From Maratus speciosus (lineage: Eukaryota; Arthropoda; Arachnida; Araneae; Salticidae): a DNA stretch of 64,000 bases. The DNA is taken from assembly GCA_963932465.1 (NCBI GenBank), contig OZ010793.1:254087333-254151332 (forward strand), in the 5' to 3' direction. Positions 10,689 to 20,446 of this stretch are shown here, piece after piece. Positions within the stretch are counted from its first letter, which is position 1. Every line of letters begins with the position of its first letter. Both the position numbers and the translations under genes were made by a program. A model generated the notes under the pieces. The model did no database searches and was not told where the DNA came from. It saw only the letters and a program-made list of their open reading frames with translations.

Positions 10689-11659
10689 TGTTGGCTTTTT
10701 CAATAAAACTGGTTTTAAGTTTAAAATTATCCCAATAAGTTTTCCCCCCCTCTTTCACTCATCCCCACAATGCTTGAACTAGTAAAAGTTCATTTGCTGT
10801 TTTTAAAGTTTAAAGTTTATTCATGTTTGAGAAAAGGGTTTAAAAGTTAAGCATTGCTGGCTGGTACAAAAAGTAAACAAACCATTACTTTCATTTTATC
10901 TAAAGTTTAAATGTTAATTATTCATATTTATTACTTTATCATTCCTGTGGGACTTTCTAATCTTTATTTAATGCAAGATATTTAAAAGTTGGTTTATTTG
11001 TGAAGGTAGCAACTTCACACTCATAGCTTGCAAACTTAATGCCATGTCAACAGTTTTCAGTAATGATAGGTTGGTTGGTAACCAATTACTAGAGTTAATG
11101 TTTACTTGTTAAACTTATTTACTGAGCTGTTGTTTTATTTTGTAACCATAACCTTTTCTCAAACTATGCTAATGTTATTGAATTAACTGTAACTGTAATG
11201 TGTTTGCCAGTATAAATACAGTTTCAGTAGATGTGTTCAGTGTGTGTACTTGCCTGGCCAGCAGTAACTCCAAGTATGGTTTATGGAGTAGTAAGTTTAC
11301 AGCCATGTTAAGGCTGAGGAATTTATTTAGATTGTGTTTTACTTAAATGTTTGTGTTTGTTAAACTTATCATTTTCTTTGCATGCAGTGAACAAGGTTGT
11401 TCATATCAGACGTCTTAATTCTTTAAATAAAATGAACTTAGTTTCCATTTCGTCTTCACATCTTCCTTATATTGCTTATCAACACAGTGATTTAATTCAA
11501 TCATATATAGAGCTATAGAACAACAGGGATGACAGGGATGACCGCCCCGGGAACCCAGCTTTCGCTTTAGAGTATAAGTGCAATCCCGGGGGGAGACGCT
11601 ATAGAACAACAGTTGGACACAGAGATGTGGTATTTGAATTATTTTTTTCTCCCCCACCA
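10689..11659 (+). repeat. 5' LTR of the second copia element (971 bp, with insertion)
   Basis: It runs from TGTTGGCTTTTTCAATAAAA to CTCCCCCACCA. It is 84 bp longer than the 3' LTR, because of the insertion at 11527-11598 plus a 14-bp duplication, offset by shorter homopolymers. A likely TATA box is the TATAAATA at about 11212. Confidence 0.93.
11527..11598. other. 72-bp hairpin-forming insertion in the 5' LTR
   Basis: This segment is absent from the 3' LTR. It is bounded by direct 14-bp copies of CTATAGAACAACAG (11513-11526 and 11599-11612), as a target duplication would be. It is unusually GC-rich for the window and contains an 8-bp inverted pair CCCCGGGA/TCCCGGGG. That could be a structured small-RNA fragment captured by retrotransposition, or a template switch during reverse transcription. 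The source was not identified. Confidence 0.7.
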
Positions 11660-11660
11660 G

Positions 11661-11676
11661 TGGTAGCAGAACGTGG
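11661..11676 (+). promoter_or_regulatory. primer-binding site for initiator tRNA-Met
   Basis: TGGTAGCAGAACGTGG begins two bases after the last base of the 5' LTR. It matches the complement of the 3' end of animal initiator tRNA-Met (family form TGGTAGCAGAGGATGG) with about two differences. It would prime minus-strand synthesis of the retrotransposon. Confidence 0.8.
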
Positions 11677-11757
11677 TTATTACCATGTCTCTGTTTGCCA
11701 GCTGTTTGAATAAATTCAAGAATTTTTCATTGTTTTTGAAGGTGCACAACATCAAAG

Positions 11758-14700
11758 ATGTCGGCTTATTCTGAACATACTTTTTCTTTTCCAAAATTGA
11801 ACAACGAAAACTATAAAGAGTGGAAATATAGTATTGACCTCTACCTAATAAGTCAAGATTTGCAGAATTACACATCTGATAAGATCATTGATGAAGAAAA
11901 ACCGCCTAGTGCAACGCCTGATGCAGAAAAGGAAAAACTGAACGAGGGGAAGGCACTTGCTATTATATGTTTGAGTATTCGAGAAGATTTGAAAAGTATA
12001 GTTTATGAAGCTCATAAACCTTCAGATGCTTGGAAATTGTTGAGGACTGTGTTTGAACCTGTTTCAAGAGCAAGGGTAGCCCGATTAAGAAGAAATTTTA
12101 TGAATACAAGATATACCCCAGATGAACCTATGAGTAGTTATTTGAACAGAATAACCCTCGCTGCTAATGAACTTGAACAGGCGGGGAAGAAAGTTGAAGA
12201 TGATGAAGTGGCTTTCCAGATATTAGAAAATTTACCTGATAGTTATGAAGGTTTAGTTGCCCAGTTATATAGATTAACTGATGCTGAATTTACTGTGAAA
12301 GGAATTAGAAGCCATCTGTTAGCAGAATATGACAGGCAGAGAAACAGAAGTTTGCAGATTAGTGATCACCTTCCGGCCAACCAAGCTTTGGTCTCAACTG
12401 AAGATTCCAGACCTAAGGAATATTTTAACAGAGATGAAGGAAGACGCTGTTACCGATGTGGTTTGAAAGGCCACCTAATTAAGAACTGTCGTGTCAAGCC
12501 GAAGAGTAAAAAACGATATTATCAGCCATCTAAAGGACGACAAGCCCATTTCGCAGCAGCCATGATGAGTGAACATACAAGTCTTGAGTTTGTCCTGGAC
12601 TCTGCTGCAACTGACCATTTCTCCAATAACAAAAAGGTGTTTCAAAACTTCAGGAGCCTTAAAACCAAAGCTGCAATTGCTTGTGGGAGCACGGATATCC
12701 TTGGAATTGGTGATATACAGTTAGTGTTTAATTCAGGTACTGTAATTAAAACTTTGTTGCTCAAGGACGTTTTTTATGCACCAAAGATGACCCGAAACCT
12801 AATTTCAGTGAGGTGCTTAACTAGTAAAGACTTTAAAGTAACCTTTGATAGTCATAATGCTTATATTAGTAAAACTAGTAATGATGTATTTTTATGTGCT
12901 CCATTATGTAACAAATTTTATACTCTTTCAGCTAACTGCAAAAGAATTGGCTTTCCTGAGACTCAAAATATAAAGTCATCTAATATGATGATGTGGCATG
13001 CACGTTATGCTCATTTAAATTGTAAAAATTTAGTAAGCTTTGCAAAATCTAATAATGTTTATGGTCTTGAAAAACTAGAGGGTGTAATTGAGTCTTGTGA
13101 GGCCTGCCATTTTTCTAAAAGTAAGAGGGAAAGTTTTAGTGAATTAGAAAATGTTCAAACATCTAGTATTTTGGAATTATTGCATATGGATCTCTGGGGG
13201 CCGTCACCTGAACCTAGTATGGGAGGAGCAAGATTTTTACTTAGTATAATTGATGATTTTTCGAGATTTGCTTTTGTTTACATCTTAAAACGTAAAGATC
13301 AGGCTTTCGAATTTTTTAAGAATTTTAAGCAGATGGTTGAACGGCAGACTGGTAAAAAGGTTAAGAGGGTTAGGACAGATAACGGGAAAGAATTTTGTGC
13401 TGGATATTTTGAAACTTTTCTATTACGTGAAGGGATTAAACATGAGAAGTCAAATGTGTATAACCCGGAAATGAATGGGATCGCAGAGCGCTATAATCGC
13501 ACTCTGATGGAAGGTGTTAGATCCTTGTTAGTCCAGACGAATTTACCTAAAAGTCTGTGGGCCGAATTAGTTTATACTGTTAATTATTTAAGAAATAGAT
13601 TTCCTCATAAAAAGTTGAAAGGTAAAGCTCCTTTAAATGTTTGGCGTGGGAAAAGTTTTTCAGTACGTCACCTAAAAGTAATTGGTAGTGATGCATATGT
13701 CCATATTCCCAACCGATATAGGTCAAAACTTTACAAAAGGTCAAAGAAGGGAATACTTATTGGCTATGCCATTAATACAATAGGTTATAGGATCTGGTAT
13801 CCGGGTACGAGGACAGTTGTAGAAACTAAACATGTTAAAATAATTGAAAAAGACTGTAATTTAAGGAATGTAGATGCAAGGGGGCAGAATTTTAATGATT
13901 ATGTAAAATTTAGTTTGGTTAATGAAAATTCTGCAGTTAATAAAGGTGAATCAATTCAGGAACCTCCTCCTTTACCTAAAGATTGGGAAAGAGTTGAAAC
14001 TGTTAGAAAATCGGGCACAACTGCTGGGAGGGTAGACGTATACTATTTCCCTGAAAAAAATGTTAGACTTAGAAGTAAAAAGGACATAGAAAAATATTGT
14101 CAGGAAAAGGGAATAAATTATAACCCAGATGATTTCAGTTTCACTCCTATTACTCCAAATCCTAGAGAAGAGGATACAGACTTAAGTGTAAGTAAAGATG
14201 AAGAGGGGGATGAACCAGAAGTACACTGTGTAGAAGTAAAAATTCCATGCACTTTTAGGGAATCTCAGGAACTACCTGAAAAAAGGGAATGGAATATAGC
14301 AATGAAAAATGAGCTTGAGACACTTAAAGATAGGAAAGTTTATGAATTGGTACCTAGGCCAGAGAGAACTAAAGTTCTGGGTACTAGGTGGATATTTACA
14401 TTAAAAAAGGATATATCTGGAAAGGTAAAAAGGTTCAGAGCTCGGTTGGTTGCTAAAGGTTTTAGACAAATTGAGGGAGTTAACTATTTTGATACCTTCT
14501 CACCTGTAATTTCTTTTTCCCTAGTTAGACTGTTCTACACTATACTGGTTGTACTTAAAGGTTGGGTAAGTCAACATCTTGATATTAAATGTGCTTATCT
14601 TTATGCAAAATTGAATGAATTAATTTTTGTAGAACAACCTGGAGGTTTTGGGGAAAATTCAAAAGAGGGTTTTGTTTGGAAATTAGACAAGGCATTGTAT

Positions 14701-15621
14701 GGCTTGCGTCAAGCTGGTCGGGAGTGGTTTTTGGAGTTAGACAATACTTTTAATGAATTGGGTTTTGATAAGATAAAGGACTCAAATTGTATTTATGTAT
14801 TTAAATCTGAAGTCATTGTATTAGTCTATGTAGACGACTTTGCTGTCTTTGCTAAAAATAACGAAAGATTGAATGAAGTAATAAACTTAATTAAATTAAA
14901 ATTTGAAATAAAAGTATTGGGGGAAATAAGGCACTTCCTAGGTGTTGATTTTGAAGAAAGAAATGGAGAAATTTTTATGCATCAACAAAGTTATATAGAA
15001 AAGCTTGCTGAAAAATTTAATATCGCAAAAATAAAAAGTAAATTGCCATTGACACCGGGGATAGTTTTAAATGCTGCTGTTGAGGGGGAGCAAGCAGTTG
15101 ATGTTCCATATCGAGAATTAGTAGGTTGCCTTCTTTTTCTAGCATCCCATACTAGACCAGATATACAGTTTCCTGTGATAGCCCTTGCACAGTTTTCAAA
15201 CTGCCCGTCTTTAAAACACTGGAAATATTTATGTCAAGTGCTTCAGTATGTTGTTAATACCAAAGAACTAGCAATAAACTTGTCTAGGATTTCAAACTGT
15301 ACATTAAATGTTTACTCAGATGCTAGTTGGGCATCTGATTTAGTTGATAGAAAATCCATAAGTGATTTTATCGTTTTCATAGATAATGTACCTATAATTT
15401 GGAGCTCTTCCAAACAAAAATGTATAGCTTTGTCCAGTATGGAAGCAGAGTACGTGTCATTATCCGATTCCATAAAAGAACTGTGTTGGCTACTTAGAAT
15501 CATGGATAATTTTCCTGTTCTTTTGAACTTGAAAATAGATAAACCTAACGTTTTTGTGATAATCAAAGCGCTATACATTTTTCCAGAAATAGTATTGAAA
15601 ATAACAGAACTAAGTATATAG
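11758..15621 (+). CDS. copia-type gag-pol polyprotein, frameshifted near the C-terminus
   Basis: 1287 codons from the first ATG (MSAYSEHTFSFPKLN) about 100 bp after the 5' LTR. Domains in order: UBN2/gag (about 1-200), zinc knuckle CYRCGLKGHLIKNC (about 227-240), aspartic protease FVLDSAATDHF (about 278), integrase zinc-binding region (WHARYAHL ... CEACHFSK), integrase core (HMDLWGP, RTDNGKEF, NGIAERYNRTL), reverse transcriptase (RARLVAKGFRQIEGVNYFDT, LDIKCAYL with the motif A aspartate kept, active box YVDDF) and RNase H (SDASWASD, KCIALSSMEAEYVSLSDS). All catalytic residues I could check are present except in the last RNase H segment, lost to a frameshift near 15552; the remainder is readable in another frame to about 15763. 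The protein would build the virus-like particle and copy and integrate the element. Confidence 0.93.
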   Translation: MSAYSEHTFSFPKLNNENYKEWKYSIDLYLISQDLQNYTSDKIIDEEKPPSATPDAEKEKLNEGKALAIICLSIREDLKSIVYEAHKPSDAWKLLRTVFEPVSRARVARLRRNFMNTRYTPDEPMSSYLNRITLAANELEQAGKKVEDDEVAFQILENLPDSYEGLVAQLYRLTDAEFTVKGIRSHLLAEYDRQRNRSLQISDHLPANQALVSTEDSRPKEYFNRDEGRRCYRCGLKGHLIKNCRVKPKSKKRYYQPSKGRQAHFAAAMMSEHTSLEFVLDSAATDHFSNNKKVFQNFRSLKTKAAIACGSTDILGIGDIQLVFNSGTVIKTLLLKDVFYAPKMTRNLISVRCLTSKDFKVTFDSHNAYISKTSNDVFLCAPLCNKFYTLSANCKRIGFPETQNIKSSNMMMWHARYAHLNCKNLVSFAKSNNVYGLEKLEGVIESCEACHFSKSKRESFSELENVQTSSILELLHMDLWGPSPEPSMGGARFLLSIIDDFSRFAFVYILKRKDQAFEFFKNFKQMVERQTGKKVKRVRTDNGKEFCAGYFETFLLREGIKHEKSNVYNPEMNGIAERYNRTLMEGVRSLLVQTNLPKSLWAELVYTVNYLRNRFPHKKLKGKAPLNVWRGKSFSVRHLKVIGSDAYVHIPNRYRSKLYKRSKKGILIGYAINTIGYRIWYPGTRTVVETKHVKIIEKDCNLRNVDARGQNFNDYVKFSLVNENSAVNKGESIQEPPPLPKDWERVETVRKSGTTAGRVDVYYFPEKNVRLRSKKDIEKYCQEKGINYNPDDFSFTPITPNPREEDTDLSVSKDEEGDEPEVHCVEVKIPCTFRESQELPEKREWNIAMKNELETLKDRKVYELVPRPERTKVLGTRWIFTLKKDISGKVKRFRARLVAKGFRQIEGVNYFDTFSPVISFSLVRLFYTILVVLKGWVSQHLDIKCAYLYAKLNELIFVEQPGGFGENSKEGFVWKLDKALYGLRQAGREWFLELDNTFNELGFDKIKDSNCIYVFKSEVIVLVYVDDFAVFAKNNERLNEVINLIKLKFEIKVLGEIRHFLGVDFEERNGEIFMHQQSYIEKLAEKFNIAKIKSKLPLTPGIVLNAAVEGEQAVDVPYRELVGCLLFLASHTRPDIQFPVIALAQFSNCPSLKHWKYLCQVLQYVVNTKELAINLSRISNCTLNVYSDASWASDLVDRKSISDFIVFIDNVPIIWSSSKQKCIALSSMEAEYVSLSDSIKELCWLLRIMDNFPVLLNLKIDKPNVFVIIKALYIFPEIVLKITELSI

Positions 15622-15763
15622 ATACTCGAATATATTTTGTTAAAGATAATTTGAATAAATTTAACTTAAAGTTTGTGTCAGGTTCAGCTAACGTTGCTGA
15701 TTTATTTACTAAAGTTTTACCAAGTCAAAAATTTTTGTATTACTGTAAGTGGATATTTGGTTA
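15552..15763 (+). pseudogene. out-of-frame C-terminal tail of the copia RNase H
   Basis: Immediately after the frameshift near 15552 the plus-strand +1-shifted frame continues with the typical DNQSAIHFSRN segment, followed by a leucine/threonine-rich end resembling VADLFTKVLP, and stops with TAA near 15763. This shows that the stop at 15619-15621 is due to a single-base indel, not to a different family architecture. The tail carries the last RNase H catalytic region, so this copy should lack RNase H activity. Confidence 0.82.
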
Positions 15764-15775
15764 AGAGAAAGAGCT

Positions 15776-15794
15776 GGGGAAAAAGGGGGCATTA
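15776..15794 (+). other. polypurine tract before the 3' LTR
   Basis: GGGGAAAAAGGGGG lies immediately upstream of the TGTTGG start of the 3' LTR. It is the expected primer for plus-strand synthesis. Confidence 0.75.
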
Positions 15795-16681
15795 TGTTGG
15801 CTTTTTCAATAAAACTGGTTTTAAGTTTAAAATTATCCCAATAAGTTCCCCCCCCCCCCTCTTTCACTCATTCCCACAATGCTTGAACTAGTAAAAGTTC
15901 ATTTGCTGTTTTTAAAGTTTAAAGTTTATTCATGTTTGAGAAAAGGGTTTAAAAGTTAAGCATTGCTGGCTGGTACAAAAAGTAAACAAACCATTACTTT
16001 CATTTTATCTAAAGTTTAAATGTTAATTATTCATATTTATTACCTTATCATTCCTGTGGGATTTTCTAATCTTTATTTAATGCAAGATATTTAAAAGTTG
16101 GTTTATTTGTGAAGGTAGCAACTTCACACTCATAGCTTGCAAACTTAATGCCATGTCAACAGTTTTCAGTAATGGTAGGTTGGTTGGTAACCAATTACTA
16201 GAGTTAATGTTTACTTGTTAAACTTATTTACTGAGCTGTTGTTTTATTTTGTAACCATAACCTTTTCTCAAACTATGCTAATGTTATTGAATTAACTGTA
16301 ACTGTAATGTGTTTGCCAGTATAAATACAGTTTCAGTAGATGTGTTCAGTGTGTGTACTTGCCTGGCCAGCAGTAACTCCAAGTATGGTTTATGGAGTAG
16401 TAAGTTTACAGCCATGTTAAGGCTGAGGAATTTATTTAGATTGTGTTTTACTTAAATGTTTGTGTTTGTTAAACTTACCGTTTTCTTTGCATGCAGTGAA
16501 CAAGGTTGTTCATATCAGACGTCTTAATTCTTTAAATAAAATGAACTTAGTTTCCATTTCGTCTTCACATCTTCCTTATATTGCTTATCAACACAGTGAT
16601 TTAATTCAATCATATATAGAGCTATGGAACAACAGTTGGACACAGAGATGTGGTATTTGGATTATTTTTTCTCCCCCAACA
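15795..16681 (+). repeat. 3' LTR of the second copia element (887 bp)
   Basis: It starts TGTTGGCTTTTTCAATAAAA and ends CTCCCCCAACA, followed by the duplication AGCTA. It is nearly identical to the 5' LTR but without the 86-bp insertion and with a longer C run near 15847-15860. Confidence 0.93.
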
Positions 16682-16686
16682 AGCTA

Positions 16687-17434
16687 CAACAAGCACTGGT
16701 GACCGATATTTGTGGTTATGCGTACGAAGGAATAGAATAGCAACCCCCTCTCATCTTAGAGCATCCCTGGCTACAGCCACTGGAAGGTTGATGTCAACAT
16801 CTACAGAGCATAGAAGGCTTAATGAAAGTGGTCTTTACGCGAGGCGACCAGCCATTTGTGTGCCGCTCACCTCACGTCACTGGAGGGAACGTTTAAGGTA
16901 GGCACGTCAACATGTCCACTGGACGGCTGAACAATGGAGGCGCGTTCTCTTCACGGATGAGTTCCGGTTTGGCTTCCAAAGTGAGAATAGGAATTGTTTG
17001 ATTTAGAGAGAATAGTGAACACGTTATCATCCATCAAACATTCGTTAAAGATATTCATACGGAGTAGGCATTGTCTGTGTTTGGGGTGTAATCTCTTTGG
17101 TTTGACGTACGACCTCCATGTCTTTCCACGTGGATTTGTGAATGCTCACGTCTATAGAGATCACATTTTTTATGTTTATGTGCCTCCTTATGGCGGCGCA
17201 ATAGGTAATGATTTCCTGTTACAGGACGACAACGCTGGACCGCACAGGGCTTTCATCGTGGAAGATTATCTTCAGCACCAAACAATTCAGCGCATGGAAT
17301 CACCACCTCGATCAACGGACTTCAATCCCATAAAGCGTGTTTGGAATACTTTAAGAAGATGTGTTGCTGCTCTCAATCCCCCTCCTCAGACCCTTGCCAC
17401 GCTTACAAATGCCTTACAAGAGCACTGGCAGTAA
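16687..17434 (+). pseudogene. Tc1-like transposase, C-terminal piece
   Basis: Readable Tc1 family blocks across several frames: DRYLWLCVRRNRIATPSHLR, then GLYARRPAICVPLTSRHW, VLFTDEFRFGFQS (first catalytic aspartate), then GAIGNDFLLQDDNAGPHRA (second aspartate) and RSTDFNPIKRVWNTLRR, where the usual SPDLNPIEHVW glutamate is lysine. The frame shifts at about 16900 and again near 17000-17100, so the gene is dead even without the copia insertion. The 5' portion is at 10500-10688. Confidence 0.85.
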
Positions 17435-17707
17435 TAATTGGCAGTATCACACATTGCTGTATGTACGGTATTGCTTCTAGGGGTGATCATACTTCATATT
17501 AAAGGTACTTTCCCTATACCAAACGGACACATTTATTTTATAATTGTGTTAATTTCTGAAGCATCGCAATCGTTTGTTAATTTCTTTTAATGTTATTTTA
17601 TACCTTACTATGTGCTATATATTGTAGCTCAGTTTTATTAAAATCTACATGTAACATTTTGAATAATTGCTATTTTTGTTGTTTTTTCTTAATTTTTGGA
17701 AACCAGT

Positions 17708-17880
17708 GCATAGTAAAATTCGCCTTATTTAATACCAGATTAATTAAGGTGAAAACAAGGGGAATTTTACAATTTCAGAAAATTGGTGCCAGTCAAGAAA
17801 TCTGAATTTTAAAAAAGTAGTCAACAGGCAATACGGTTTTCATATTGGATTGTTTGACATGGTACCGACGATATTTCAAT
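17708..17880 (-). repeat. right arm of the outer inverted-repeat element
   Basis: Inverted partner of 10135-10254: TGCCAGTCAAGAAATCTGAA, CATATTGGATTG and TTTGACATGGTACC read as the reverse complement of the left arm. It also contains the GTAAAATTC...GGGGAATTTTAC block that recurs at about 59755. Confidence 0.65.
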
Positions 17881-18384
17881 TCCTTACAATATTTTTTTGT
17901 TCGTTGAATTTAACGCTTTTATAAAATGCTAAACTTGTTTTTCGTGAAACACTGTTTACCAAAATGAACGACCATTTTTCGCGAGAACTATTTGACCGAT
18001 TTCATTCAATTTTTTTTTTAATGTAACCGATTTTACTGGAGCTTAAAGCATCGAAATGTATAATTTTTAGTGTTTTTTTTTCTTTCTTTTGAGCTCTCAA
18101 AACAATTTTAAAAAAGGCGAAAAATGTGTTTTCTTTTGTTCAAATGACCGCCATTTTCCCAAAAGTTATTAAAAAAAAATAAATGTTGGTATAAGCTCCG
18201 GAGAATTTAATGCCCTTTCCTAATGCAGCGACCCAATTTGTTTCAGATGTTTGTGATTGGTGATAAACGGTCAATCAATTCTCAGTTCCCTGCGCGCGCC
18301 TGCCCCCGTCGCACAATACGTATTATTAATTTTCTTTCTTTTTTATACACAAAAATTTAAATGTATAAGTTAAACGTCAGTTAA
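17881..18384. other. no gene recognised
   Basis: Low-complexity T- and A-rich DNA with no open frame or repeat pair that I can support. Confidence 0.4.
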
Positions 18385-18386
18385 TA

Positions 18387-18697
18387 CAGGGTGTCCATAA
18401 AATTATGTCGTAGTTTCAATAGTATATTTGAACAGTTTAATTTAGACTATTTACAACAAATCATGCATCAAATTGAAGGTGAACTAAACTAATTTTTCTT
18501 ACAAATGTTCAATATGCGCCCTTTAGTTATGTGACACACATCCACATAAAGTCTAATTCTAACCACACTTCGGTTAACAAATCCGGAGGAATGGAAGCAA
18601 TAGCCTCTTCAACTCTGTGTCTCAACTCTGGCAAATCATAAGGTAGCGGCGAAACGTAGACACGATCTTTTATAAAGACCCAAAGGAAAAAAAATCG
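18387..18697 (-). mobile_element. mariner-superfamily transposon, 3' fragment
   Basis: One terminus is visible at 18387 (CAGGGTGTCCATAAAATTAT), preceded by TA. Reading away from it on the minus strand is the C-terminus of a DDE transposase of the kind often annotated beside a DUF4817 helix-turn-helix domain: KDRVYVSPLPYDLPELRHRV, IASIPPDLLTEVW, then a frameshift near 18550. The other end is missing. Confidence 0.75.
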
Positions 18698-18752
18698 CTC
18701 CCAAATAAAGTCCCTCGCTTATAAAGTCCCAAAAGAAAAAAATGTCTTTTAA

Positions 18753-19312
18753 CCCCTTAATTCTCGCTCCCGTCAATATCACGGGCTGAGGTGTCGTTCG
18801 TTATTTCTTGAGCCCGTCATATTTCCGGGCTGGAGATTTATTGCTGGAAAAAACTTCTGAAACCAGAAAAATTTAAACGGCATTTCGGTGTGAAGTCTTT
18901 GAATATTAGCGTTCGGGTTTGGGTTTTGGCGCTGATTATGATGGACTTTGTAATGCATGTTTCGAAATATATCACACTCAAAAAAATTATTAATAATCAA
19001 AATTTAATGTATATTATATTATTTCAATTATTATTCGTAAAAATTTGTTTGGTGATAATAAATAAAGATCTAAGATGTGAAAAATAAAGGTCTTATTCGC
19101 ATTAATTTGTATGCTTAACAAACATGAAAACGCAGAATTCTCGCATGATGCCTTTGCCACAAATGTGAATTTGTTCTATAACACCTTTTTTTTCGCCTTA
19201 AAAAAACTAATTGCATATTTTATATAGAAATCTTATAATTATTCAATTTCTGTAATTAAAGAAATAGGTAGTTTTTGATGGTTTTTCCAAATATTAAGCG
19301 ACCGTTAAGGGG
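18753..19312. mobile_element. TTAA MITE, TIR CCCCTTAA
   Basis: Starts CCCCTTAATTCTCGCT at 18753 and ends with AGCGACCGTTAAGGGG at 19312, flanked by TTAA (18749-18752, 19313-19316). About 560 bp, with no transposase; a short palindromic block near 18775-18840 has two CCCG/CGGG half-sites (TCACGGGCTGAG and CCCGTCATATTTCCGGGC). piggyBac-like by target duplication. Confidence 0.78.
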
Positions 19313-19316
19313 TTAA

Positions 19317-20320
19317 ATCTTCAGACCGGTAATAACGCTTTACACTCAGGAATCGACATTTTGGGTGTGTAAATACCAAAGCAGTACTCGCGCATGCGCT
19401 AATCTAAAACTGTGTGAGTTACTCATTATTTGTGACATTAAACGAACATTCTACAATGCTTAGAGTTGGTACTATTAAAGTTTATAGCTGGGACATTCTT
19501 TAATGATCACCTTATATAATGCTAAAAGTCCGAAGGTGATATCCAGTTTGTTTGTAACCGAAAACAAGTCGTAAAAACCTCGTGAATGTCAGGCCAAAGA
19601 AGCAGAATCTCCCTTTAACCTGCTATGCACTGAATTATGAATTCATAAAAATTTCATCTTCTAAAGTATTTTTCGTGAATTTTTGAAAGCACATTAGAAG
19701 ATTTGCATAATCATTACATAAATTGTAGAAAGACTGAAGGATTTAGAAGGGTTAGTTAAATTTGAATTTATAGGGATTTTGTGCAATATTTATAACCGAA
19801 CTCGAATGTTTTACTTTAAATATTTTTCTTAGTATTTTGTAGAATTAGGAAATGTACAAATATAATGTTCTAACAATAGAAATATACAAATATTTCCGAA
19901 TTGAAAAATCCTCCCTACCGCCAATCTTTCAGCGTCAAGAAAGCTGAAAAGATTCAAAAGGCAAAAGAAATCATCCTTTTAAAAATATTTTTGTTTTGTG
20001 TAACCAATAATGCTTTTGGAACACGATAAAGTAATGCATCTATAACTCATTCTAAACTGTATTACTACTAATCTATGTATTAAATGAATTTTATAACAAG
20101 TTATTTTAATGGTACTTATAAGTACCGTCAGTAGATAAAGGATTAAAGTGGTTGAAAGATACACTGCATCAGAATATGCTCGAAATTGTATTCGTATTTA
20201 ATTATTTTTCAGTTAAATACAAGTTCCATTTCTTTCATTTGTCCATTTATTCATTCGTGTATTTGTCTATCTGCTTTTTAAGAATAATGAAAAAATAAAA
20301 TCTTTCGGTTTAATTTCCAG
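19317..20320. other. upstream intron of the CTL gene, no gene recognised
   Basis: No homology seen. It ends with the branch/polypyrimidine region and acceptor (TTTAATTTCCAG) of the exon at 20321. Confidence 0.5.
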
Positions 20321-20446
20321 ACGTATTTGACTACAGCTCTTATTGCTGGTTTTGTTTGCTTTGGTTTGGTCTGCTTTCAAACTTCTGGAAAAGCGGAAAT
20401 AGACTGGGTGGGAAAAGTTTCCTTCCCAAACAACGTATTTTTTCAG
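20321..20446 (+). CDS. CTL exon A: membrane segment and extracellular loop
   Basis: 42 codons, phase 0 at both ends. Acceptor TTTAATTTCCAG, donor CAG|GTTAGT. It encodes TYLTTALIAGFVCFGLVCFQ, a hydrophobic segment matching the TFFALVLFWVYWIM segment of CTL1, then a polar loop ending NNVFFQ. Confidence 0.88.

Larger units (their letters stand above)
10689..16681 (+). mobile_element. Ty1/copia LTR retrotransposon, nearly intact and young
   Basis: LTR-to-LTR unit of 5993 bp. Target duplication AGCTA is at 10684-10688 and 16682-16686. LTR ends are TGTTGG...CCA(A)CA. A primer-binding site, one long gag-pol frame and a G-rich polypurine tract are all in place. The LTRs look about 99% identical by eye apart from a homopolymer and one 86-bp insertion in the 5' LTR, so the insertion is recent compared with the first copia copy. 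One frameshift near the end of RNase H is the only coding lesion noticed. It lies inside a Tc1 transposase, giving a clear relative age. Confidence 0.96.
10255..17706 (+). mobile_element. Tc1-like DNA transposon, split by a copia insertion
   Basis: The left end CACTGGTTTCCAAAAATTAA at 10255 and its inverted copy ending at about 17706 are Tc1-type TIRs, flanked by TA on the left and CA, probably a mutated TA, on the right. The transposase lies on the plus strand in two pieces (about 10500-10688 and 16687-17434), separated by the copia element at 10689-16681. Without the retrotransposon the unit is about 1.45 kb, usual for Tc1. Stops and frame changes make it non-functional. Confidence 0.85.
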
